This document shows positions 32,507 through 43,414 of a stretch of DNA of 64,000 bases, piece by piece. The notes below the pieces were generated by a model. That model saw only the letters and a list, made by a program, of their open reading frames with translations. It made no database searches and was not told where the DNA came from. The stretch spans positions 1-64,000 of the forward strand of contig BLAL01000213.1 in assembly GCA_015698045.1 (NCBI GenBank). Reading direction: 5' to 3'. A program made the translations under genes and the position numbers. The DNA is from Rhizophagus clarus. Taxonomy: Eukaryota > Glomeromycota > Glomeromycetes > Glomerales > Glomeraceae. Positions within the stretch are counted from its first letter, which is position 1. The number at the start of each line of letters is the position of its first letter.

Positions 32507-33532
32507 GCACAATTATCTACTGAACAGAGAGCTCAAGCTATTATGATGCTTGAAAAAGGATATTCAACAAGGGAAATTGCCGCTAAAGTTGGTTGCAAAA
32601 GTCATACAACTATCGTAAGACTAAAAAAGAAGTATGAGGAAACAGGTAAAGTTTAAAACAAACCCTGTCCAGGCCATCCACGTAAGCTGAATGAATGTGA
32701 TGAACGTAATATTGTAAGAAGCATAATGACAAGAGAATGTTCCAACGCGGTTCAAATTCAAAAATCATTAAAGGTTAATGATGATATTGAAGTGAGCGCA
32801 AGCACAGTACGCAGGGCATTAAAGAGAAATGGTTTAGCAGCTCGGGTGAAGCGTAAAAAACTGCTATTGTCAAAAAAATACCGTGAGAAATGTCTAAATT
32901 TTGCGAAGAGGTATAAAGATTGGACGGTAAGTGACTGGAATAAAGTGGTGTGGTCTGACGAGTCAAAATTTCAAATATTTGGCTCATACAGCCGCCAATA
33001 TTGCTGGAAACGCCCAAAAAACCCACTTTAAGACGCTCATGTGAAACCTACCGTTAAATTTGGAGGTGGTAGTATTTTTGTATGGGGATGTTTCACCTCT
33101 TCGGGTGTAGGATACTTGGTAAGAATAGAGGGTGGATTGGATGCGGAATTATATTGTAAAATATTGGAAGAAGACCTTATGGGCACTCTTCACTACTATG
33201 ATTTGGATACTAATGACATTATATTCCAGCAAGACAACGACCCAAAACACACTGCAACTCGTACTAAGCAGTAGTTTGAAGACAATGAAATAGAAGTTTT
33301 ATCATGGCCGCCTCAATCTCCCAACCTTAATCCAATAGAGCATCTGTGGAATGACATTGATCGTTGTCTCAGGGCTTTGGATATTGAGATTAGAGGTAAA
33401 GACATGTTATGGGAACAAATTTCTAATGTGTGGAATGAAACGGCTTTAGAAGCATGTTCTAAGTTAATAGAAACAATGCCAAAACGAATCAATGATGTAA
33501 TTAAAGCAAAAGGGGGGTATACACGATGGTAA
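32507..33532 (+). pseudogene. Tc1-like DD34E transposase with three in-frame stops
   Basis: One frame runs from about 32507 (after TTTTAAG, perhaps a splice acceptor; no ATG found in frame) to TAA at 33530-33532. It opens with a helix-turn-helix (Gly-Tyr-Ser-Thr-Arg-Glu-Ile-Ala-Ala-Lys-Val-Gly-Cys). It then shows the DDE blocks Val-Val-Trp-Ser-Asp-Glu-Ser, Phe-Gln-Gln-Asp-Asn-Asp-Pro-Lys-His-Thr-Ala and Ser-Pro-Asn-Leu-Asn-Pro-Ile-Glu-His-Leu-Trp. The length, about 340 codons, is normal for Tc1. Stops at 32654 (TAA), 33029 (TAA) and 33272 (TAG, where Trp is usual) break it; there is no frameshift. This copy should be inactive but is young. Confidence 0.9.
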
Positions 33533-33849
33533 AAAATATTTAGATATATTTTTAATTAGATTTAATTTGAATTGTTTTTATTTTTTTAATAAATTCGTAA
33601 TATACAATAAAGCGGCAAATTAAACGCACCAATATTTTAATAAAAATCAAGTAATTATAAAAAATCTGGCTTAATAATTATTATTAAAATTAATACAATA
33701 TAAAGATCATATGACATATTAAATATTTAGTAAATATTACGTTGATACAATTTTAAATGATCAAAAATCATATGATTTAGTAATTTATAAATTTTGGTGC
33801 GTTCGTTTTGACGCCCACTGTATTTTTGATTAGCTAATTTTTAATTGGC

Positions 33850-35700
33850 TAATTTTTTTAACTTAAAATTTATTCTCATGTAAAATATAAAAAATTCGCT
33901 GTTAAAAAAAATTCCGTAGTATGAAACATAACTTTTATATTACAAAATATTTGTGTATTTATTCCTTCAAAGTTTATTGAATAGAAAAGTAAAATACATT
34001 ATTCAAAACTAAAAAAAGTTTATTGTATTCAAAGCTAAAACTTTTATCTTTAATTTAACTAGTGGTAATGATGCGAAACCCAACAATAATGACAAAATGT
34101 GAAAAATAATGAAACAAAAACAGAATAAACGGAAAAGAAAACAAGACCAAAAAGGAGTGAAATAACAATATGTTTGATGAAAGGAGAAAAAACGAAGGGA
34201 AGGTGAATGAAGAAACAAAAAAGAACAAAATTAAAAAAAGGGAAGAAGAACAGAAATGGAAGGGAAAATGAAAGGGTAAAGAAAAAAAAAATTAACATAA
34301 AGGAAAAATGAAAAGGGAAAGGATCATAATTAAAATAAAAGGAAAAACAAGAGGAAGATAACAAAAAAGAAGAAAATAAAGGAAACAAAGAGGAAAATGA
34401 AACAAAAATGAAAATAAAATGAAAGAAAGGTGAAAAAGAACAAAAACAAAAATGAAACGCAAAGAAAAGATGAAAGAAAAAATTTTGTTAGTAATGAAGA
34501 TAAAGGGATACAGTAAAAAAAAAAAGAATGAAATGGAATACCCACCCATTTGAAAAGATCTAGAAAACCTAAAAAAATGTGTCGTAAAATAATAAAATTA
34601 CCATTATAATTTTGTAATATAAAATGATGACAAAAAGAAAGACGAAAGATAAAAAAGACAAAAACAGAAGATGAAAGAAAAGGGATGGAAAACAGATGGA
34701 AAAAATGGAAGGAAAAAAGAAAACAAAAAGGGAAAACAAAAGAAACAGAAGGTGGGGGATGAAAATGAAAACAGGAGAAAGAAATAAAAATAAAAATAAA
34801 ATGGAAAGAAAAAGGAAAGTAAATGAAAAAGGAAAAATGAAAGGGAAAATGAAAGGGGGAAAGAAACAAAATCAAAAATAAAACGAATACAAAAAGACGA
34901 AAGAAAAAAATTTTTTAGTAACAAAGATAAAGAGATACAGTAAAAAAAAAGGAATGAAAGCGGAATATCCACCCCATTTTTGAAAAGTTCCAGAAAACCT
35001 AAAAAAACATATCGCAAAAGGGAAGACGAAAGGTAAAGAGAACAAAAAAGAAGTAAAAGGAAAAGGGAAGGAAAATGGTTGGAAAAATGGAAGGAGAAAG
35101 CGAAGAAAAAAGAAAACAAAAAGGGAAAAACAAAAGAAACAGATAGGAGGAGAAACGAGAATAAAAACGAGGGAAAAAATGAATAAAGAAGTGAAAAATG
35201 AAAGTGAAAGAGACAAAAATGAAAGAGCATCAAAATCAAAAATGAAGTGAAGATGAAAAAAGAAAAAAAAATAAAAGACTGTTGTTAGTAACAGTAATGA
35301 ACACAAGAACAAGAAAATACAACAAAAAAAAAATAAAGCTGAGTACTCACCTTCTCTCTCAAAGAGTTTTGGCAAACCTAAAAAAAGAAAAAGCCAGGAG
35401 CAGTCAAAATCTAAAAAAAAGAAGCCAAAACCTATAAAAATAAAAAGAAAGAAGGAATGAAATAAAGTTAGAAAATAAAACAAAAAAAATTAGAAACGAA
35501 AAAAAAATCATGTACCTTTGACGTGAAACCAGAAAAACTTAATAAAGGTCTAAGAAGGAAAAGAGAAAGAAATTAGGAAGCGAAAAAAAGAAGCAAAAAT
35601 AAGAAAAATGGAAATATCAAACCTTTGATGCGAGGCCAAAAACTAACTGAAAAAGAGAAACAGATGTAAACAAATAACTGGTCGATATGATGTAATTGTA
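33850..35700 (-). repeat. polypyrimidine (minus-strand) tract with exon-like inserts
   Basis: For 1.7 kb the minus strand is almost only T and C, with TTTTC, TTTCATTTTCC and similar units. At 34546-34568, 34973-34998 and 35351-35377 short segments of normal composition appear, each preceded on the minus strand by TTTTTTTAG and followed by GTGGGT, GTGGAT or GTGAGT. They read GGTTTTCTAGATCTTTTC, GTTTTCTGGAACTTTTC and GTTTGCCAAAACTCTTTG. Similar inserts lie near 35510-35550 and 35610-35640. The spacing is 380-430 bp. The long open frames seen here are Phe/Leu/Ser strings and are not accepted as proteins. Confidence 0.55.
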
Positions 35701-35792
35701 AAATTACATTAGCCAATTGAAATGTTTACACATGATAGGAGTGAGAAATCACCCGGGTGAAAAATAAATTTTCTCTTATATTATTAATTATA

Positions 35793-37218
35793 GGAATAAT
35801 TTATTTAACGCACCCTTGCGTTATAACGCACCCCTTATCACGTGTTTAATTGTTTTTATTTTATTTATAAAATAATCTTAAGCTGTTAAGCGTGTTGCAA
35901 CTTTTCATTATTTTATTTCGTCTCTAAAACGCGTTTCTATAAAAAAAAACAATAAAAAAATGTTAGAAATGTTAAATAAAATTAACAAAAAAAAAGAAAT
36001 AAACTCTACCTTTTTATCTCCAGAAGTCTCCAGGAGTGCTTCTATAAAAAAAAAGACAATGGAGGGACGTTAGGGAATGTTCTTAAACGAGATTGACAAA
36101 AAAAAAAGAAACAACCCTTACCTTTTCATTTCCAGATGTCTCCGAGGACGTTCCAGGTATGGCATTTTTTTCTTGTCTTTTTTCAATTTCGTTTTCATAT
36201 TTCATTTTTATTAACTATTTTTTCTTCTTTTTATGGTTTATCTTTCGTTAATTTATTTCCCTTTTCTTTTCGTTTTCATTCACTTTCTTCTTTTTCATTA
36301 TCGCTCCTTTTTCCTTTCATTCTCATGATCGTTTCATCCTTATCACCATTTTGTCCTCATCGTTATTTCATCCTTATCAATCATCATTTCGTCTTCATCA
36401 TCAATTATCATTTCATCCTTATCATCAATTATCGTTTTGTTTGTCCTTATCATTGATTATTGTTTTATCCATCCTCATCACCAATTATTGTTTCGTCTTT
36501 ACCATCAATTATCATTTCGTTCTTATCATCAATTATCATTTCATCCTTATCATTTCATTCTTATCATTATTTTGTTTTTATCATCATTTTATTCTTGTCA
36601 TCTTTTCATTTCTCCTCATCATCTTTTCATCTTTTCATTCCTTTCTTATTATCTCTTCATTTTTCATCATCCTTTCATTTTGTTCATCTCTCCTTTCATT
36701 TTTTTGTCCCCTTCTTGTCATCTTTTCTTTTTTTTGCCCCTCCCATTATCTTTTTATTTTCATTTCTATTCCCTTTAATTTTGTTCCATTTCCTTTTGTT
36801 TTTGATCCTGTTCCTTTTATTTTTGCATTCTTTCACTTTTTTTTTCACTATCTTTCTTTTTTTTTACTATATCTTTTGTCTCCTATCATCTTCGTTATCT
36901 CCAATTATTTGTTTCTAATATTATTTCCATTATTTCTCTCTCTTATTATCATAATTGTTAGGCTTCTCTTTTTTGTATCATTATTATCATTACTAGTTAT
37001 GTTAAAGATAAATAATTGTAAAAAATATTACCTTTGATAAATAGGGTTTAAAGAAATAAAGTCAGTTTAATATATAAATTTTGTTATTTTTTTTGTACAA
37101 TAAATTTTAGCCAATTATTTTAATTCTTAACGATAATCTAAATTAAACTGCAACCAATAAAATTTATCACGTGATAGGGGGTGCATTACAACACAGGGTG
37201 CGTTAAATAAATTTACTC
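35793..37218. mobile_element. Mutator-like element A with perfect 9-bp target duplication
   Basis: Starts GGAATAATTTATTTAACGC and ends (complement) GAGTAAATTTATTTAACGC; both ends continue ACCC and, 15-20 bases in, A(A/T)GCACCCC(C/T)TATCACGTG. The flanks TTAATTATA at 35784-35792 and 37219-37227 are identical. Total 1,426 bp. Internally, a tandem unit of about 115 bp near 35930-36140 (ATCTCCAGAAGTCTCCAGGA and CATTTCCAGATGTCTCCGAG) is followed by a T/C-rich tract of ATCATTTCATCC units. No transposase; non-autonomous. Confidence 0.8.
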
Positions 37219-37227
37219 TTAATTATA

Positions 37228-38140
37228 TTATAAATTTATAATAATAGTAATATTTTTAATTATGAAATATATTTATATTAGTCTTTATATTTTTACTGAG
37301 TAGGTTTAAATCATTCATTTTTTATATTTACGAATCAATTATTAAATAAAGTTTTAGCATATTCTTTAATTATAAAAAAAAAAAAATATTTTTCATAATA
37401 ATTAAAAAATTTTATTTAAGTTAAAACTTATAAAAATGAAAAAAAAATTAGTATTATTTTTTTAATATAATTTTAAAGCAAATATTTATTTAGCTATATA
37501 TATATATCTGTATTTTAAAGAAATTTAAAATACTAAAACCTAAAAAAAATAAAGAAATAAAAATAAAAAAAGTAATATTAGTAATATGTTTTTATAAAAT
37601 AAATTTAAAAAAATATATTTCTACTTCATATACATATCTATATCAAATATTATTATAGGACATAATACAGATATTGAATAATCCTGAATCATACAGTCTG
37701 GTTCATGTCTGCTATATTTTCATATCTGAAATATTTTGTTCGCATTAATGCTAATTGTACTTCTTGTTAATTCTAGCCAAAAGATTTTTAAGATTGGTTA
37801 ATAACTTATCTATATTTATAAAGTTTGCAGAGTATAAATGTAAATATGAATTTTTTAGAAGTTCATATTCATAAAAAAATCACCAAATAATATCCCATAT
37901 ATAATACTGCCTGCACTATAATATAAAAACATATTTTTTTAATTTATAAATTCTTTTTTTATTGCAATTTATTTATAGATTTTTAAGACTATTTTTTATA
38001 AAAATAAAGAAAAAAATATTGGCCTATTTATCCAAAATTTTTTAAATTTGTTTCCTAAAAAATAAAGAAAAAAATAAATATTAAATTATTTCTTTAAATT
38101 AATTTATAAATTTCCTTTTATTGCAATTTACCTATAGTTT
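37228..38140. other. AT-rich spacer between elements A and E2
   Basis: No gene or clear repeat. Long runs of A/T with stops in every frame. A slightly GC-richer part at 37680-37780 (TCATACAGTCTGGTTCATG) has no readable coding sequence. Confidence 0.35.
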
Positions 38141-38348
38141 TCAAAACTATTGACTAATTTAATTCAATTTAAAAACTAATACTAAATTGAATTGATTAAT
38201 ATCAGTATTAATGACTACTAAAATTGACTGGTAATTACCAAAAACTGAACTGATTTACTAAACATTTTTAGTAAAATTTGCAATATTTTTTTATTAAGTT
38301 AATAAAAAAAAATGAAATGATTTTTTTTATTAAATCATTTATAAAAAA

Positions 38349-40732
38349 GAGTAAATTTATTTAACATATCCTGCGTATACATGAAGTCAAAATTAAAATC
38401 TAAAAGTCAAAATATTTTGATTTGGAAAGATTAAAAGTTAAAATTAAAGTCAAAATAGTCAAAATTATGTCATAGTCATATGATTTTTATAATTATAATT
38501 TAATACAAAATTTTAAATATGAATAACTCTGTCAATATTAATGTTACAGATATGCAACATATATCATTGGAATCCTCTTGATGAGCTGAATCTAATCGCA
38601 TCAAAATCATAAAAGTTGGATTACTAGATGCAGAGATTATTAACTTTGAATTTTAATATTATTGTTTACTATAAAAATCATATGACTATAACATAATTTT
38701 GGCTATTTTGACTTTTAAAGAGATCCAGGTCAAAATTATTTTGACAATTTTGACTATTTCAAGGGTCAAAATTAACCAATTTTAATTTCATGTATAACCC
38801 TGCGTTGTAATGCACTCTCTATTACATGATAAATTTTATTGGCTGCAGTTTAATTTAGATTATCATTAAAAATCTAATAAATTTAACAATACACAAATCT
38901 TTATTACATAATCTCACAATTAATTTTAAAATAATTGGCTAAAATTTATTGTAAATTTCAATATTGTGTACTTATGTTGGTTGGCTAATTTATAAGAATA
39001 TTGTCTGGTCAATATATTGCTAATTTGATAATAATTTTCTGCACAAAAAAAATAACAAAATTTATTATATTAAACCATGATTTTATTCCTTTAAACCCTA
39101 TTTATCAAAGGTAATATTTTTTACAATTATTTATCTTTAATATAACTAGTAATGATAATAATAATACAAAAAAAAAGAAGTCTAACAATTATGATAATAA
39201 GAGAGAGAAATAATGGAAATAATATTAGAAACAAATAATTAGAGATAACGAAGATGATAGGAGACAAAAGATATAAAAGGAAAGAATGCGAAAATAAAAG
39301 GAACAGAATCAAAAACAAAAAAAAATAGGGAACAAAATGAAAGGGAATAGAAATGAAAATAAAAAGATAATAAGAGGAACAAAAAAAAGAAAAAATGACA
39401 AGAAGGAAACAAAAAAAATGAAAGAATAATAAAAAAAAGATGAACAAAATGAAAGGATGATGAAAATAAAGATATGATCAGAAAGAAATAAAAAAAATGA
39501 AAAAATGATGAGGAAAAATAAAAAGATAATAAGAATAAAATGATGATAAAAACAAAATAATGATAAGAACAAAATGATAAGAATGAAATGATAATTGATG
39601 ATGAGAATAAAATAATAATTGATGGTAAAGAAAAATAATAATTGGTAATGAGGATGGATAAAACAATAATCAATGATAAAGACAAATAAAACAATAATTG
39701 ATAATAAGGACGAAATAATAATTAATGATGAAGACAAAATGATGATTGATGAAAATAAAATAATGATGAAGACAAAATGGTAATAAGGATGAAACGATCA
39801 TGAGTAAAAATAAAATATGAAAATAAAATTGAAAAAAAATAAGAAAAAATGCTATATCTTATTCACAAAACTAAGATCTAAAAAAAAAGAAGGTGAAATA
39901 ATAATGATGAAATGAATGAAGATGAAATAATAATTAATGATAAAGATGAAATAATAATTGGTGATGAGGACAGATGTATGAAACAATAATTAATAATAAA
40001 AACAGACAAAATAATAAATGATGATAAGGGCAAATTGATAATTGATGATGAAGACGAAATGATAATTGATGAGAATGAAATATCAATGAAGATAAAATGG
40101 TGATAAGGATGAAATGATCATGAGAATAAAAGAAAAAAGAAGTGATAATGAAAAGAAGAAAGTGAATGAAAACGAAAAGAAAAGAGGAATAAATTAATGA
40201 AAGATAAACCATAAAAAGAAAAAAGAATATTTAATAAAAATAAAATATGAAAACAAAATTGAAAAAAGATAAGAAAAAAATGCTATACTTAAAACACCCT
40301 CAAAGACATCTGAAAATAAAAAGATAAGGGTTGTTTCTTTTTTTTTTATTAATTTTATTTAAAAATATTCTCTAACGTTCCTCTATTGTTTTTTTTTATA
40401 AAAGCATCCTCTGGAGACTTCTGGAAACAAAAAAGTAGAGTTTATTTCTTTTTTTTGTTAATTTTGTTTAAGAACATTTCTAACATTTTTTTATTAGTTT
40501 TTTTATAGAAACATCTCTTGGAGACGAAATAAATTCCTGAAGATGAAGAATAATGAAAAAAGCAATAGAAAATAATAAAATAATAAAATCAGTTTATTAA
40601 AAATAAAATAATAAAATAATAAAAGTTGCAACGACTTAAGATTATTTTGATTATTTGATAAATAAATAAAAATAATTAAACACGTGATAAGAAATACATT
40701 ATAATGCAGGGATGTATTAAATAAATTATTTT
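38349..40732. mobile_element. Mutator-like element B, inverted relative of A
   Basis: Starts GAGTAAATTTATTTAACATA; the right end, in complement, is a diverged AATAATTTATTTAATACATC. It is flanked by a perfect 9-bp duplication, TATAAAAAA, at 38340-38348 and 40733-40741. Internally it matches element A in reverse orientation: GATAAATTTTATTGGCTGCA (38830), AACCCTATTTATCAAAGGTA (39098), the purine-rich version of the ATCATTTCATCC tract (39170-40240) and CTCTGGAGACTTCTGG (40411). It is longer than A partly because of a 420-bp insertion near its left end. Confidence 0.75.
38376..38796. mobile_element. 421-bp MITE nested in element B
   Basis: The ends TATACATGAAGTCAAAATT and, inverted, AATTTTAATTTCATGTATA are inverted repeats. 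Further in, GTCAAAATAGTCAAAATTATG and CATAATTTTGGCTATTTTGAC also pair, so the whole sequence can fold. The flanking bases CCTGCG (38370-38375 and 38799-38804) repeat and correspond to the CCTG.G of A's terminus. No coding. Confidence 0.65.
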
Positions 40733-41640
40733 TATAAAAAATATTTTACAATATTTTTTATTAAAATAATAAAAAAATATTGCAAGTAAAAATAAAAATG
40801 ACTTATCAATTTAATAAATTAACTCAATTAATTTATAAATAACTCATTTTAAATTAATTTAAATTAATTTAAGCTAAAAATCATTTTTTTTAACAATAAC
40901 TATTTTACAAAAATCTAATTTTAGTAAAAACAAATTTAAAATTTTGTATAATATTATATTTTCTTTTTAAAAAATTTTATAATTCTAGTAAAAATTAGTA
41001 TATAATTTTAACCAAAATTAATACAAATTGACTTAAGTTAATTTAAGTCAGCTTTGAATTAAATTAAGTCAAGAACTGTAAATTAACTCTAAACTATACT
41101 CAAGCTATTTATTTGTCAAATTTTAATTGTAAAATATTTTTTTATATTAAATTATTTTATAAAAATATTTTATAATAATTTTATAAGTTTTTTAAAAAAA
41201 TGGTTTAATCCATTTTTTTTTAATTAAATTATCTGAAAAAAAATATTTTACAATATTTTTTATTAATTTTACAAAAAATATTATAAAATATTTTTTTATA
41301 TTAAATCATTTATATAAAAAATATTTTATAATATTTTTTATAAGTTTTATAAAAAAAATTTTAAAATATTTTTTATAAGTTTTATAAAAAAAATTTTAAA
41401 ATATTTTTTTTTAATTAAATTATTTCATAAAAAATATATATAATATTTTCAAACAAAATAAAAATAAAATATTATTTTTTATATTAAATTGTATATATAA
41501 AAAATATTTTGCAATGTTTTTTACAAATTTTACAAAAAAAATATTATAAGCTATTTTTTTATATTAAATTGCTTATAAAAATATTTTGCAATATTTTTAA
41601 ATAAAATAAAAAAATAATTTATATGGTATTAAAAGTTTAT

Positions 41641-43414
41641 ATTTAACAATAAAATTGGGATACTTATAAATTTTTCAGTACTTTAAAAAAATAAAGTTTT
41701 AAAAAAATAAACTGGTAACTTTATTCTTTAAGACAAATACTATTAAATTACCAGTCAGATTTCAAAAAAAACATCTATATAAAAAGTTATAAGTATTTAA
41801 AATTAGATGATTTTTATATAATTAGCCTATTTTTAAAATAAAACAAACCATATAAATACAATTTTATTGGTTAATTTTTACAATTCAAACTAAAATTTTT
41901 ATTTCTAAACTCAATATCTATTAAAATTAACCTAAAAATTTGAATTTAATCCATTATTTTTCTATTTTCAAAGCCAATTTTCATTTTTTTAAAAAAAATT
42001 TCTTTTTATATTTATGCTTGTATTTAATTGTTTTGTTTTTTTATAAAATCACAAATTTCTATTGGCTATTCGCACTCATATGACAGATAAAAAATTTGAA
42101 ACAAATTTCAAATATTGTTAATTATAGACTTCTAGTACCATATTTTTTTTAAGGTATTAAAAATATATATGTATTTATTAAATAAGATAGAACTAAACTA
42201 TAATCACTTCTATTCTATATATAGTACTCCCAGTAAAATGCTGGTCTGAACATCTATTCAATATTATTTTTATATTAATCACCTATATAAAAATAATATT
42301 ATAAAATACAGTCAACTCCCTTTATAGTCACTTCCGTTATAGTCACATAATCCTATATAGTCACCTTAGTTAAGTGTCCCAAATTTTCATATATAAAAAC
42401 TATCATTTATAGTCACAAATTATCTATAGTCACTATCACATCTTTTTTTAAAAATTTTATATATATGTAATTATAAAAAGATATTTATTAAAATATAATT
42501 ATTCTATAATCTAATGATCAGATTTATATGATCTTTAGCTTATTAGGTTTATCTCATTGAAAGGAATCAGATGGTAGTAATTTTATAATGATTGGATTAA
42601 TATTGACTGAAAAATTTGATTTTAAAAACCAAATCAGTATTTTATACATAAAAAATTCACGTAGTGTTACAATCTGCCTATCCTTCATCTATATCTGTGA
42701 CCAGATATCCAACTTTTTTGGATAATGGATAAGATTTTTGTAGATGGATCAGATGATGGGGGATTAAGGTTATCTATAACAGATCATCAGATTATCCATA
42801 ATTTTTGACAGATTATCTGTATTATCACAGATATTCGGGGATATCCAGGGATATCTGTAATTTTTTTTTAAATTTTCAACAGGTCATTCATATTACCACA
42901 GATATCTGGAGATATCCTAAATATATTTTGAGATTTATTACACAAATTTATTTATATGCATTGATAATCTTTTAAATTATTTTATCATGTGAATACATAA
43001 TAACAATACAATATGTACAACAATATAAAATAATATAATTGGAAGTTTTATGTGAAAAAGATACAAATTTTTATATTTAAAAAATTTTTACATTAACAAT
43101 GAAGAATAATAAGGAAGTTGCATGTGAAAAAGTTACAAAATTTTTATATTTAAAAAAATTTTCTCATTAACAATGAAAAATAATAAAGTTGCATGTAAAA
43201 AAAAATAAAAATTTTTATATTTAAAAAAAATTCCCCATTAATAATGAAAATAAAAAGTTACATGTAAAAAAAAAAAAATACAAAATTTTTATATTTAAAA
43301 AAATTTTTCATTAAATAATTTCATATTCCAGAACAATGTTATCAGTTAAAGAAGATAGTTCCAAAGACAACAAACCTAGAAAATTAACAAGTTGGATATG
43401 GCAATACTAGAGCT
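41641..43414. other. repeat debris between array elements
   Basis: No gene. 42312-42450 is one end of a pogo-like element (TACAGTCAACTCCCTTTATA and repeated ATAGTCAC words) without a matching partner end. 42520-42650 repeats part of 21540-21680 (GGATTAATATTGACTGAAA). 43030-43320 holds four diverged copies of GTTGCATGTGAAAAAG..ACAAA..TTTTATATTTAAAAAA about 70-80 bp apart. Confidence 0.45.
42670..42925. repeat. GGATATCC / AGATTATC degenerate repeat
   Basis: Words such as GACCAGATATCC, ACAGATTATCTGTATTATCA and CAGATATTCGGGGATATCC recur in both orientations for 250 bp. It resembles in style the (A)TATCGGGTAC block at 20.9-21.3 kb and is probably a MITE relic. Confidence 0.45.

Larger units (their letters stand above)
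32009..33820 (+). mobile_element. Tc1-like transposon, nearly complete
   Basis: Inverted termini CAGTGGGCGTCAAAATGAAC (from 32009) and the complement of CAGTGGGCGTCAAAACGAAC (to 33820), both continuing GCACCAAAATTTA, flanked by TA on each side. Length 1,812 bp. An internal copy of the terminal words GGTGCGTTCGTTTTG lies near 32200. It carries one transposase frame with three stops and no frameshift. Confidence 0.9.
31945..35775. mobile_element. Mutator-like element D, host of a Tc1 insertion
   Basis: The left end GGATGAATTTATTCCTCATCC and the right end (complement) GAGAAAATTTATTTTTCACCC are diverged inverted repeats that continue into TTACTCACCTCTATTACGTG and TCTCACTCCTATCATGTG. The flanks TTATATTAA (31936-31944) and TTATATTAT (35776-35784) agree at eight of nine bases, as expected of a 9-bp Mutator-type target duplication. 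The ends resemble those of elements A and B (GAGTAAATTTATTTAACGC). A Tc1-like element sits 64 bp inside the left end. The rest (33.85-35.7 kb) is a polypyrimidine/polypurine tract with spaced splice-like motifs; no transposase can be read. Confidence 0.6.
38145..41640. mobile_element. array element, copy 2, split by element B
   Basis: 38145-38348 matches the left end of copy 1 (AAAACTAATACTAAATTGAA, ATTACCAAAAACTGAACTGA, TTACTAAACATT). After element B the ATAAAAAATATTTTACAATA array resumes at 40733 and runs to about 41640, with units such as TATATTAAATTG(C/T)ATATATAA. The split and the 9-bp duplication show that the array was already present when B inserted. Confidence 0.6.

Noticed and set aside
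34009..35483. Long overlapping open frames on the minus strand rich in Phe, Leu and Ser
   Set aside because: They lie in a strand made almost only of T and C, are open in several frames at once and have no domain; treated as a polypyrimidine repeat with splice-like islets.
36136..37037. Open frames up to 228 codons on the plus strand
   Set aside because: Same reason: ATCATTTCATCC/TTTC low-complexity tract inside element A, open in all three frames; the mirrored tract in element B gives the same kind of frames.
39127..40212. Open frames on the minus strand, Ser/Phe/His/Ile-rich
   Set aside because: Reverse-oriented copy of the element A tract; composition-driven, no conserved protein.
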